DNA of 64,000 nucleotides from Thozetella sp. PMI_491 (lineage: Eukaryota; Ascomycota; Sordariomycetes; Chaetosphaeriales; Chaetosphaeriaceae), in NCBI GenBank assembly GCA_021432635.1, contig MU270033.1, positions 793,272 to 857,271 of the forward strand, in the 5' to 3' direction. Under the pieces are notes generated by a model. It was not told the origin of the DNA, did not search any database, and saw only the letters and a program-made list of their open reading frames with translations. Positions 10,401 to 22,092 of the stretch are shown here, one piece after another. The translations under genes and the position numbers were made by a program. Numbering within the stretch: position 1 is the stretch's first letter; each line of letters begins with the position of its first letter.

Positions 10401-12302
10401 TCAGTCTACAAGGACCCCCGCACTATCTAAGGTCCATAAGTCCATCCACAAACCTCGGCTATTACGCGTATAGACTAGGACTAGTTCTGTCAAATCTCTT
10501 TCCGCGAGTATTCTAGAGTAAGAGATGCGAGCCGACAGCGGCGTATCTCCCGCTGACTCGACTCCTCCCATGACTCTAGGACCTGTGTAGCGTTCCGAAA
10601 TATGTATCCGCACGCGATCGGGGTAAAACTCGACGCTCCGGCTGTGTCGTTCGAGTACGTCGAGGGCTTGCCTCTGTAAAACGGGGTCGTGCCGTTGCTG
10701 AATGACAGCAAGTACGGGGGCCACGACGGCCACTTCCAATAAAAATACCGGGCTCTGTCGACCGAACGCGGGCTGAGGAGACTGAGTGCCATCAAACCCG
10801 TCCGTCTCGACAAAGGAGATTGTCTTTGTGATATCGGTAAGCCCTTCCCAAGGTATCTTGCCGATCTTGCATTCCTCGCGGAGGCTGTTTGACAAGACGG
10901 CGAGGAACAGGAAGGCCCAACGGATTTCGAGGGTCAAGATACCGCTAGGGTCGTCCTCAGACAGAGGCATCTCTTTGGGTAAATTGTGCAGCAGGTCCTC
11001 AAAGCATGCCCGCCAACGATACAAGATGTATTGGGAGCTGGGCTGCGGGCGACAACGGCCGTCTTTGGTATGGTCAGGGCCTTCGCGCAGATTTCTAGTG
11101 ACGAAAGCGTCTGCGAGCAAGTCCATGTACCCTCGCGCTTCCTGGGTTGACCGGAAGGTAGTTGGCATCGTGGCGCATGTCACCGCCGGTGGTGGTGGAG
11201 AGGGCAATGCCGGGTAAGAGAAGCGTTCCATCAACTCACCCTCTAACCCCGCCGCATCCTGTCGAGAGAAATATAAATTAGCTGGCTGAGACCTGGAGAG
11301 ATGCCAAGAAATGCTGCTTGAACGTACGCGACCCATTTGAATCAGCATGAGCCGATACGCGAATGCAATCACGGCTAGAGGCGATTCTGCTAGTTCGGGA
11401 GGCACTTCTCCTCTCGCAGAGACGAAGCCGTTTGACTCGGCATCAAGAAGATCCCACAGCATCTGCACGGAGTTATATACGATTGTTGTAGCCGATGCAA
11501 AATTCCCCCTAATCATCTAGTCCCAGTCAGCAATGCTACCCCAAGCAGAGAGGACGAAGCAAGGAATGGCCGGGGTAGCTATTACCTCTATGGTGACGAA
11601 AATGGGAGCGCAGGCAAGGGCAACGGTTGAGTTTACCCCTTTGCCGCTGTTAAGGGAACGTAGCTGGTATTTGATAGCTAGGTTGTATTGCTCTAGCGCT
11701 ACCGAATTCACACGATGACGAAGGCCAATGTCTTGCTGCCAGTCCTGGAAGAAGAGCGAGAGTGAGACGAGGGCATAGCGGATAGTCGGATGCTCGTAGG
11801 CCAAGGGCAGTAGTATCTCTCGCCAATACGATGTCTGGTGGCACGTGAGCTGGTCCCCCGCTTTGCCTACGTGCATCGCGAGGCACCGGCGCTGGAGCTC
11901 GCTGTCGTCCGGCAAGAAGGAGAGCATGTGCGCCGGGGCCGGGGCCATAGCAACGAGCGAGTCTTGATGTTTGGAGCCCGGCGGCGGGCTGTAGCCGTCG
12001 CACTTCCGGCCGGTGCTAGTGCACCTGCGACAAAATGGCTTTTCTTCATCGCATTTGATGCGGCGGACTGGAGAAGCACGCAGAATTCTGTCAGTCTCCC
12101 AGATCTAGTATCGCTTCCGCCAAATGCATAAACGGGCGGGCGTACTTACTCCTAAAGCACTAGATTAGTCTCTATTCCTCGACTCGCGCTTGACGGGTCG
12201 TAGCCAGCGGGCTAAGAGCAGCACGTACCTGCATGTCTGACAGCCAGTGCGCGTCTTGGGCCGAAAAGCACGGCGGCGCTTATCGGGGTTCACCCGAGGC
12301 AT
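10401..12302 (-). CDS. Zn2Cys6 transcription factor
   Basis: A binuclear zinc-cluster regulator. Exon 1 (12302-12229) encodes a basic leader and KTRTGCQTC, the first two Cys ligands. Exon 2 continues VRRIKCDEEKPFCRRC and then STGRKCDGY, giving the other four. The rest is a regulatory region of the type seen in many C6 factors that lack a classical middle-homology domain. Intron 11585-11517 has a GCTGAC branch and ends in TAG directly before an ATG; removing it joins IFVTIE to MIRGNF, as the family expects. Intron 11327-11259 is also clear. The first intron is abnormal. The acceptor that would give the normal Cys-x6-Cys spacing (AG before 12067) breaks the frame. The only frame-keeping acceptor I found (AG before 12087) inserts about five residues between ligands 2 and 3. 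With that choice the protein has 540 residues. It may be functional with an odd cluster, or recently damaged. Confidence 0.78.
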
Positions 12303-12635
12303 GGTATTTAGTCTATAGGGCTGAAGGTGAGTCCCGGGGACTTTCAGCGGCTATTTTTGAAGGGGCGTCTGGCCGTACGAGGGAGCGAATCAATCAGTTT
12401 ATAACAACGACCGCCCAGCAGCGTACGGGCGCGCTTGAGCCTGGTATTTCAGGCAAGCTTCTCTCGTAATGTGGGTTTTAATACCATACCGGCTTGCTAA
12501 GCGGCCCCCAAAGCTCGGAGAGTGGAGAGTGTACGAACGAACGGGCCAATCACGCCCAGTAACGCCGTGCGGCGGCGCCCCACCTACCGCCCCTGAAGTG
12601 CGCCAGCCAGGCTTAGTCGCCTAATCGTCGCACAA

Positions 12636-12683
12636 CCCCCCCCCCCCCCCCTTCGCAAACCCATGCCTTCGCAAACCCATGCC
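12636..12683. repeat. C16 homopolymer followed by a 16-bp tandem duplication
   Basis: Sixteen consecutive C bases at 12636-12651 are followed by two exact copies of TTCGCAAACCCATGCC (12652-12667 and 12668-12683). This is direct observation. Such tracts are prone to slippage and may vary between strains. No function is inferred. Confidence 0.9.
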
Positions 12684-13252
12684 TTTGCTTGCCGAAACAC
12701 TGCATCGCCAATGGCGGCGCAAGGGCGAACGTGGGTCCATGGCGAGGCATAGTCGGGACCCTTAGCTACCTGACGTAATTTTCCTTTCTGGCCGTCCTTT
12801 GCCCCATATACGGCTATGCCCTTTGGGCCCTCGCTCGATCTCATACCTTAATATGGTTTAGATGGGATCCCCCCCCTGCGCCTCCACACGCCGCTGCTCA
12901 TGAAGTAACGATCCTTTAGGCCCAGCCAACCTGCATTGTACCTTGGTGGCACGAATCACAAAGCCGTCACGCCGGCAAACTCCGGGAAGCTGCCAGCGTC
13001 CACGAGACTGCAAGCCTCCGGCACTCGCTCCACAGCTGAACGATATACCACAGATAGAATACCAGGCAGCAGGCGTGAAGATGCCAACAGAAATTAAGTT
13101 TGACCTAACCGCCGCACCAAAATGCCAAGGAAAGCCAGCCCCCTTGCCAATGCTTTCACCCACCGTCTTCGGGGTGATCCATATAAAAAAGGCATCTGCC
13201 TAGCAACTCGGTAGCAATTGGCAATCAACCTGCATGCGGATACAGCTAGTAG

Positions 13253-13441
13253 ATGCACAAAGTTCCCGTGGGGGCCTTCTGCTCTCCCTGCCTTTTCTCA
13301 GCCGTAGTCATGGCCACGCAACATGGCGCTCGTGAAGTGTGCTGGTGTGGCATTCCACAGCCTGTGACAAGTTGCACCGAATGCATTAGCGAATGCGAGT
13401 TCGCCATTGTTGGTTCTTTTGCCCGTTCGAGGAAGGATTGA
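13253..13441 (+). CDS. Possible small Cys-rich protein (doubtful)
   Basis: A 62-codon frame begins 71 bp after a TATAAA at 13182-13187. It starts with a short hydrophobic segment (SPCLFSAVVMA) and contains seven to eight Cys, including VCWC and TECISEC. A possible intron with acceptor TTTCAG near 13453 could extend it into a further open stretch to about 13745, but the frame choice is not decided by the sequence. I do not recognise a family. It could be an effector-like secreted peptide, a decayed gene, or chance. Confidence 0.22.
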   Translation: MHKVPVGAFCSPCLFSAVVMATQHGAREVCWCGIPQPVTSCTECISECEFAIVGSFARSRKD

Positions 13442-15261
13442 TATCGATGTTTCAGCGGAAGGTGGTGACGCTAGCGTGCTCTCCGCAAAGGGTGCCGACT
13501 GTGCTCCTCGGCTGGGATACAAGGTCCCCAGAGCGAGAGTACCCGGTGAACGATGGCATCCGAGAGCTGCAGTGCTCAAGAGTAATAGTATTAAGAAAGT
13601 ACACTGCTCGGGGAAACAATTCCACCGAGCTATCAGAGAGCAAGAAGGAAACCGGACTTCCGGAAATGCTATTTCCCCGACGATGTTCCTAATCCGGGAT
13701 TCTCTTCGCCCTGCCAGTATCTTGGCTGGGTGCCAATTTCTGTGATTTGAAAGCTCAAGAGGGCCATGCAGTACCAGGCAGAGTGCCGCACAAGCTCAGA
13801 GGCTGTGATGGAGATTCAGATCCTACATCATCCCTGTGGAGGAGGCAGACTGCTGCCGCGATTCAAATAAGCTATTTGAAATTCTTAACGAAAGCATATA
13901 ACTACACTGGGGCGTCTATTTTTAGCAAGAAGGAATGAGTTAGAGTATCTTTATTTATTTATGGGGTCGACCGGTGGTGAACGTATGCCATTTTATTAAA
14001 TCCGTATGAAGTCTTTATACACGTGCGCAGACCACACTCAAACTCCTAGGTGTAGCTCACACACACGCGGATGTACAGCCTAATAGCTGCCCTCCTTAGC
14101 TACTCAGTGGCTAGCTTTGTAGTAGATATCAAGGAAAGACCACGTTGTAATTATTCAGAGAGGTACCCGAAAGAGTGGTAAATTCGAGATATCTAGTACG
14201 TTGTATAAGTAATGAGCAAGGTAATCACGTGGTAGCGATCGACTTGACACTCACCGGCTGAGAGGCACAGCACAACATCAAATTCGACCTGCATGCTCTT
14301 TATATTCGACGTCAGCATGTCGCCAGCAGATTTGAACTAGGCACTCCTCTAGGTAAGGAGCTCTTATCGCGTTATCAAGTCGCTTTTTATATCAGCAACT
14401 ATGCTCTCCGTCTTTCTCATTTCTCAGGGATTCATAGTTGTCGACTAACCGTAAATATTGCCGGTCGTAGGAGTGACCACGCCAAAAGGGTTATACCATA
14501 CTAGCTTGACTGAGAGCTACCAGCTAGAATGCCAAACCCCTAGAAAGTCGACGCCTAGAACTCTGCTCTATTGAATGGTCATAACATTGCCCGTTTTCAT
14601 TTACTCATCATCTAATTTCGGTAAATACTTTACGCCGCTTCCGACAGTTCTAGCGCATTGTAACGTGAGAGAATCCTAGATAACCTCGACTGTTGTGGCA
14701 TAATGCCGACAGTTATGGAGCCCAGAGGCCAGGCGATTCCACATGTCTATCTCGCAGCCGTGGATGATCGGCGCAGAGTTTCCGACCGGCCTGGCTTTCT
14801 CACGGAGCAGACACTGGCATGTTTTGCGGGCAGAATAGCCAGTAGTCCACATAAAGCGTAGAGCAAGTGTGGAAGACAACTGATCCGGGCAAGAGAAATT
14901 ACCTATTCGAGATAACTAGGTGCCTCCTCAAGACCGCTTTGGACTTTTGTCACGGATCCCCCATCCTGTGCGAAACTAGATGCAAGTAGTGTGGGACCTA
15001 TCAGAAGAGCGACGAAGGAAGGAGGCGTTTCACTGCATGGGCTAGCTCTAGAGGGCGAGGTCACAATAGGCTCGTTTAACTAGAACTGGTGCGCTAGTTG
15101 GCATGATCCCTGGAGCGCCACCCAGACTTTTGTGGAACAGCGCTATTATCAGTCACGCCCATGCTTCATGCGTCGTACAACTTCTGGAGAAAACTTTCGT
15201 CGCGGCTCCCATGGAGCGATTTGAAGCCTCGGCTCTCTATCGCTGCCGATACGCGAACGCC

Positions 15262-17104
15262 ATGATTACCTACTCGCTTTCACTGCTCCTTGTCCTGGGA
15301 GCCGGGCTCGGCCTGTCTTGTCTCGTCGCCTTCCAGCTGCGATCTTGGCACCGCCTGAGGCATATCCCTGGCCCCGCCCTGGGCTCCGTATCTGTTCTCT
15401 GGATGCTGAAGCATGCGCTTGGCCGCAGATATCATGAAAAGCTCAAGGAAGCCTCAGATAAGTATGGTAGGCAACCCCTTCCCGTGGACGTCTCACGTGT
15501 CTAAGTTGCAAACAGGAACTCTTGTACGTATCGGCCCAAATGAGCTGCTGTGTACCGACCCGGAGGTTCTCAAAGATATGTCGGCTGTCCGTTCACCCTA
15601 TACAAAAGGGACATTCTACGAGACTGGTCGCGTTGTGCCTGGGGAAGACAATATTGTCTCGATAAGAGACGAGAAAAAGCACAAGGAGCTGCGAGCGAAA
15701 ATGGGGCCAGCTGTGAGTTCTGCCTTGGGTGTCTACTAGCGGAGACTGGCAGCATACTCACAGCTAAAACAGTATTCCGGGAAAGCAAACGATGTACACG
15801 GGCTTGAGTCGGGAATAGACCGGCAGATGGCCAAGCTGATTGAACTGTTCGAGCGAAAGTATCTCTCAACATCCAAGGAGCACCGCCCTTTCGATTTCAC
15901 AGAAAAGTCCCAATTCTTTGCCCTCGACGTCATGGGAGACCTCGGCTTTGGTCACCCTTTTGGCTATCTGAGCGAAGACAAAGACCTCCATGACTTCCTC
16001 CAGATCAATGCCTCGGCGCAGCCTGTTATGAACTTCCTTTCCACTATGCCCTGGTTGACGAATATTCTCCACCGCTGGCCCTTGTGCCTAGCATTACCGA
16101 AGGAGGGTGACCAAGTTGGCTATGGGAGACTGATGGGGTAAGCTGACATATATACTCAGTTCTGAGATGCCTCTTGTGCTGAACAGACCTGCAGCTTTGC
16201 CAAAGGCCTGATAGATGCCCGGCTCAACTCTAACGAGAAACACCACAAGGACATGATGCAATCGCTTATCGACAACGGATTGACTCGTCGGGAGCTAGTC
16301 CAACAGGTATTTCTCCAAACGTAAGTACGGTTCCCCTTGCTAGCTGGATTTTTGCTGATTAACCCAGAATTGCGGGTTCCAATTCCTCCGCGTACGCCAT
16401 GGCAATGAGTGCGTGTCTTTTTCTTTGCTATGTCTTTCATGCTGGCTTTGCCCTTGAAAGAAAATAGTATTCGGCTAATGCGATTCAACAGCTCTATTGT
16501 GTCTCCTAAGCTCGCCAGCCTCGTACGCCACTCTGCAAGCCGAAATCGACCGAGGAATTGCGGAGGGCCGAATCAGCTCGCCTATCTCAGATGCCGAGGC
16601 CCGCAAGCTCCCCTACCTCCAAGCCGTGGTCCGAGAAGGGTTGCGGATGTACCCCCCGGTCACTGGCCTCGGGTTCAAGCAAGTCCCTAAGGGCGGCGAT
16701 ACGATCAACGGCTACTTTGTCCCTGAAGGAACGCAAGTTGGCCAGAATTTCCACGGCTTGTGCCGCTCTCAAGAGATATGGGGGCCTGATGCCGACCTGT
16801 TCCGGCCGGAGAGATGGACTGAGGCCAATGAGGAAGAATGGAGGAGAATGAACGGAGTGGTCGACCTCAACTTTGGATCGGGCAAATATTCATGTCTCGG
16901 GAAGCCCATCGCCATGATGGAACTGAACAAGATTTTTGTTGAGGTGAGTCCGGACTATCTCCCGTTCGCTGGCCAAACTAACTGGCCGGGTAGCTATTGC
17001 GACGGTTTGAACTCGTTGTTGTTAGCCCTCATGTCCCTGTCAAGACAGAGAGTTCGGTGTTTATGCTGGCTAGTGACTTGTGGCTCAGAATCTCCAGACG
17101 ATGA
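15262..17104 (+). CDS. Cytochrome P450 monooxygenase, E-class, pisatin-demethylase-like
   Basis: A heme-thiolate monooxygenase, expected at the ER with NADPH-P450 reductase as electron donor; the substrate is unknown. The model has seven exons (15262-15466, 15516-15712, 15764-16137, 16195-16320, 16368-16408, 16492-16943, 16994-17104) and 501 residues, a normal length. It opens with a membrane anchor (MITYSLSLLLVLGAGLGLSC), followed by the hinge HIPGPALG, the block VRIGPNELL, the K-helix EGLRMYPP (ExxR), PERW, and the heme loop FGSGKYSCLG with the Cys ligand. It ends LLRRFELVVV and a short tail, as in pisatin-demethylase-type P450s. The I-helix reads AGSNSSA instead of the usual AG-D/E-T motif. 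The start at 15262 is chosen because it places the anchor at the N-terminus; upstream in-frame ATGs at 15211 and 15103 would add a non-membrane leader. Confidence 0.93.
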
Positions 17105-18885
17105 TCGATCATCAACCTGAATAGGGGATAAATGAGTGTCAAATGAATAGCCGATGGGTATACAAGTGGAAGGTTATGGCCGGGCAGTGCCTGGCCGCAG
17201 CGCGGGGACCAGTATTCATGGAAGTACATAGTCTGTATATGTAACTCGCATGGAATAACAAACAGCTCCACTACTACTGCCCTCAGCGAGTGTCTAGTGA
17301 GCCTCGGCTGTTTCTGGAATCGAACTAGGTGGTCCAATCCGGCGCAGATTTGAAGGAGAAATATTGACCAAAGTGGGCTTCTCTCCTTGAGCAAGGCACC
17401 GGCATGGTCCAACAGCTGGGTGTGCGAGGCTTGAGTTTGCGGCGACTGCGACGACGGAGCTATGGTAGAGGTGGTCAATGTGGTCTCGTAAAACTGGCGA
17501 ACGTTCCATTGCTAGTTTTAACTACGAGCCAACACCTGATCAATCTCACCCGCCTGGTGAGCACCGGAATAGAACCCTGCCAATGCCATGGGATGTCGTA
17601 CGAGTGGCCCTCGAGTGCCCTGGACGAGAAGGACTTTGGGCGAGAACAAGTTTATGTAGTTATACGGCTTACGCATAGGTATGGCAAAGCCCTGCTAGCC
17701 GAGGCTAGGCAGTTTGGACAGTTGAGCTAACCCTTTCTGCTGCAATAGCCGAGTCGGCCGTGTGGGGCTGCTCCCCGGCCTACCATTTGGTCCAGAAAGC
17801 GGCTGCTTGTGCCCGGGATTCTCCACTTGAGGATGCGTGTCTTATGCTAAAGACGGGCAGGTGAGCTAGGGCCCGTAGCCGGAGCAAGCATCGCGTCGCG
17901 TAATAACTGTATCATTCGGCCAGCAGTCTCCGGACCTCTGGAAGCGGCCATCTCCGCCCAATGGGAGGCAACTGAAGTCTCCCGGATGACATGATTGATG
18001 AAGTACTATGAGTAGTTAAATTGTGGGGGAAATGAGTCGTCGTCTTATGTTTTGGACTGATTCGGGGCGAAGCACTGGACGATGCGTACTTTAGATAGAG
18101 GAGTAGCAGATGGCACTTGCGATACCGAAAGATGCGGGGCTGGGCTCACGACTCTTCCCCTGCCCTCTACCCACACCGTCGCATTCGCTACAAAATAGGG
18201 CGTATCTTCGCGCAGGTGATGTTACAAAAATACCGCAGATAACACACCGCCGTTTTGGCTACTGGCCAACTTACGGTCAGCCTATTTTCTGCTAGATTTG
18301 TGACCTGAAAAGGATCTAATATGGTATAGGAAGTCTGTAATCCGATCTGGATTAGGCAATTTGGGAATATGGGAGCGCGCCCAAGAATATAGGACCTAAT
18401 GGACATTGGGGGCGTTTCTAGGTGCACTAGACCTCACTTGTACATTTCGTCGCTGCCAGCTTCGGCAGGAATCTCGAGTTCATGAAGATGAGAGATCTAG
18501 TGCCACCCTACGCCTGTTGCTCGCAGCAGGCTCTCACGGCTGCTCGCAGATGCAGCGGACGCATCTGAAACAGCTCAAATTTTGCGGATTCTTGATAGCA
18601 ATATGGGCGCGTAATAACAAAGTTTAAGCCTAGGCACAAATCTGGAAGCCTTGCTTACGGAGCCCCCAATTTAGAACTATACCCTGTAAAAACCGGTCCA
18701 ATGGCCCCCAGCTGAACAGGATGCACTAGTTAGCCGCCAATTAGATCGCATCGCAAGCGTATCAGCATGAAGATACAGAGGCCGAGGATTCGGGAAAAGA
18801 CCGAATCTGAAGGGTTAGGTATATTTAAGAGCTGAGGATCCTCCCTTGCCTAGCTGCGCTGTTGTTCGCATCCTTGGCAGTCAAG
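17105..18885. other. Gene-poor interval
   Basis: No supported gene in 1.8 kb. A short frame near 18406-18627 contains ATLRLLLAAGS, which recalls half an ankyrin repeat, but it is too short to call. The last 100 bases are presumably the promoter of the LtrA-family gene. Confidence 0.45.
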
Positions 18886-20939
18886 ATGAGCGACGAAGAG
18901 CAGGCAAACGAGCGCGTGTTGAAGCACAAGCTTCAGCTCATCCAGAGCCCGGTGGTCTTCCGCCAACGCTCTGATCTGAGCGCGACTCTGCAGCATGCAC
19001 AAACGGACGATGGCGTGAATGCGCTAGGATACCGAGACGGAAAAAACCATGATTGCCCCGAATTCCAGAAGGTATGACGGCCTGCCCCTGCTGGGCCCCG
19101 CCCAACTAGCCATAGCACTCACCCCCCGACGTAGTATGAGGAAGCAACCAATATCGAGCTGTTTTACGACCTCTTTTTTGCGGCCAACTTGGGCGTTTTC
19201 TCTGGAGGGCACGCTGTGGCGAATAATGAGGAGCTGCACACATACATTGGGTACTTTTGCATGCTATGGTTCACGTGGGCCTTGGTTGGCTTGTTCGATG
19301 TGCGCTTCGTGACGGATAGCATCTTTGGTATGCAGTCAAGGAATGGCCGTGGTTGCCACCCCTTACTGACATGATACAGAGCGTCTCGCGCGGGCCGTGC
19401 ATCTCGGGGTCATGGTCGGCTTTGCTGTAGTCGCTCCGAACTTTAATCCAACCGACGATGGTGCGAATCAGACTACCTTCATGTCTATGTGTAAGGTTGC
19501 CGGAACGAAACATTTCTTTACCACTGTCAAGCTGACGATGCCGCTCTAGCCATCATTCTCTTGGTATCGCGTCTCGCTCTTTCTGTGCAGTACGCTACAA
19601 TTCTCTGGCACGTCCGAGAGCACCGAAGAACGTGGCGGCCCCTGAACATCATGATCTGGCTCAATCTCGCGTCCGCTTTCGTCTACCTGGGCATCGCTTT
19701 TGGCCTCAAGACACAAAACAGCCGCGGCTACATAGCATGGTATGTGATGGGCGGCGTGGAGGTAGCTTTGACAGCTGGTCTGTCGCTGTTTTGGGATGTC
19801 CTCAGCTTTGAGGGCACCCATCTCATCAACCGCATGAGCTTATTGACGTTTATTATTATCGGCGAGGGGGTTAATGTGGTAGCGTCCTGCATCACACTGA
19901 TCGTGAAGAACCCGGAGGCGTGGAGTCGGTACCCCCTTTCCTCAGCATCGTCGAGACATGCCTGCTGACTAGTTCCTTTATCCAGCATCGCCTACCATCG
20001 GTACTGTAACGGCAGCCATTGCGACGCTCTACATCGTCTACCAAATCTACTTTGACTGGATGCGACACCTGCACCTTCCGCGGTACCGCCAGCTCGCGTG
20101 GGCCTTGATCCACTTTCCGTTCCAGTTGGTGTTGACCCTGTTCGTGGAGGGCGCTGCGCAGTTGGCTCTCTGGGCCAAAGCTTTTGAGGTGCTCAACTGG
20201 AGCGTAGCATTGTTTGGCACGATGGGAGATGACCTTATGGCGAACGTCACCACCAGGACGAAGGAAGAGTTCACGGCAGAGGCCCGAGCGAACGTGGACC
20301 TTATATTCAGCCTCTATCCTATCACGTCACAAGACACAAGCCGAGCGGTGGAGGATGCTTTCGCGACTCTCAATACCATCCCGGCCGACTGGTGGACCAA
20401 TGCACGGAACTCGACGGATGCAAATATGGCCATCTTTGAAATTGCTGAATACGAACTCTTATTTTCCATCTTCAATTCCCTACTGGCCAGCTTTGAAATC
20501 CAACCGTTTGATAACATCACGGGGGTATCTACCAGCGATGAAGCTAGCTACCAGCAAGCGATTTATTTGGAGAATGGAGTGCGATTCAAGACCGTGGTAC
20601 GTACAAGCTCGGCAATTATGCGAGATCAATATAAGACTGACGTGGCATATGCAGTTTTACTACTCCTTTGTCGCTGCGGGCTCAGTGATTATTCTCCTCA
20701 ACATCCTATTCGTGGTTTCCCGCACAGAAGTATGGAGGCCATGGCATTACATCCGTACTGCTATTAACATACTTATGGGGATTGGGTTGTGCCTAGTGTC
20801 GCTGGTTCTCAAGAACACGGATATGGCTGCCAACTACGGCCCAACTCCCTGGGTCCTCCCAACCGCTTGCTTGACCTTCTTCGTCATGCTGATCTTTAAC
20901 CATTTGCCGCACCCGCCACCTGTCCTTTTTCGTCGTTAA
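18886..20939 (+). CDS. LtrA-family (low temperature requirement A) integral membrane protein
   Basis: Six exons (18886-19071, 19135-19327, 19380-19490, 19550-19924, 19986-20596, 20655-20939) give 586 residues. After a hydrophilic N-terminus, the motif TNIELFYDLFFAANL matches the LtrA signature. Multiple membrane helices follow, for example CMLWFTWALVGLF, IMIWLNLASAFVYLGIAF, FHYPFQ-like IHFPFQLVLTLFVEGAAQL and a final LTFFVMLIFNH. Between the last helix groups is a long polar segment (about residues 370-475) with Asn-Ser/Thr sites, likely lumenal or extracellular. The family was named from a Listeria low-temperature growth locus and its biochemical role is not settled; fungal copies are common but uncharacterised. 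Intron 4 uses a weaker donor (GTCGGT), chosen because it alone keeps the frame. Confidence 0.88.
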
Positions 20940-22092
20940 GGAGCTGTAATAATAAATGTTGTGGAGTATTCCTACATGTTATTTATCGCCGATATATGAG
21001 CTGTAGAGCACTGCCCTGTGAAAATAGGCATGCGGTTGATCCGTAGATCAGATACTTTAATCAATACCCTCCCATGCATCGCCGAGATTCAAGAGGGACA
21101 ATGGTGTCTGGTTCACACTCTGATAATAATTATTCCCCCGTAGTTGAAAGCGCTTTCAATGGCTTATTCGATGTTGACTCGGGCATCATGCCTTGTCTCT
21201 CTGTAGAAAGTTTCTACGTAGTGTGCTTTGGGACTTGTGGACCACGGCATAAGCTCGGCTCGTCGAAAGCGACGCAACACTAGGAGTTGCGGAGCAAGTC
21301 AAGATCGTGACTAGGCCTGCGGTTGAGTCCGATGGGACTAGACTTACCGATCTGAACGGCCAGAGGTTATTGGAAACGGCCCAGCGGCTGGCCGTTCCGA
21401 AATCGGTTTACCCGGAAGGCGAAGAGACACCCCTACCTTGGCCCTTAGTCAGTGACTTCTGCCATCATTTGTTTTTTTCTCGGCCTATTGTATCTATTAT
21501 TGGATTGTCTCGGCAACCTTGATGCCGAATTGTGTAGAATAAACCCTTGCGACATGATCCAGCCAGCGCCACAGTCGTAGCGGTGAGACTTTCCTACCGC
21601 ATGACAAAGTCTCGCCGATCATGGATGATCGATTCGCCCAATGAGAACTAGAAGCATGGCTCCTTCTCTCGGGGATGGGCCACAGCTCGACAGGGCAGAA
21701 CAGGCTACACAGGGGTGCTGCTGTGTTCCAGAATCGTGGGATCAGAGTCGCGGCTTCGACATTCGGCCGTCCAAACCAAGGCTACTGCATAATGCATCGT
21801 TAAATGTCTTGGGCCTTCCACACATCAGTGGCCACCAGGCCTAGCCAAGACACCCCGAAAAATGATCACTGGATAAGGGCGGTCGCCACACTGCTGATCA
21901 TACTGAGCGGGATATGAATTGCGAGCCTCTCTGAGCTCACTGGGACCTTCCTTTGCCCTGGGATCTACGCTCATTCGCCTTGGAGGCTGGAACTATAAAA
22001 TGCGAAGTTAGCTCAATGTCTCTCTGGTACAACCCAAGCTGGAGGCATTGAAAGAGTCTCCTTTGGTTGCTGCTGCTGGAGCCCTTACAAAA
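20940..22092. other. Gene-free interval
   Basis: No supported gene. It carries the 3' flank of the LtrA-family gene and the promoter of the next regulator. The short open frames show no recognisable features. Confidence 0.45.

Larger units (their letters stand above)
12303..15261. other. Long gene-poor interval with low-complexity tract
   Basis: About 3 kb. It contains a poly-C run with a 16-bp tandem duplication (listed separately), a TATA-like box with a possible small Cys-rich gene at 13253, an AT-rich zone around 13900-14700, and a weak tRNA-like hairpin at 14322-14392. I see no other gene, and the longer frames here have no recognisable features. Confidence 0.45.

Noticed and set aside
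11517..11519. TAG stop apparently splitting the zinc-cluster regulator into two genes
   Set aside because: It is the acceptor of a 69-nt intron with a GCTGAC branch; splicing joins the two frames with a family-consistent junction.
17320..17360. B-box-like GTTCGATTC on the minus strand
   Set aside because: The flanking bases do not form T-arm or acceptor stems; chance match.
18406..18627. Possible ankyrin repeat (ATLRLLLAAGS)
   Set aside because: Only half a repeat, with no neighbouring repeats.
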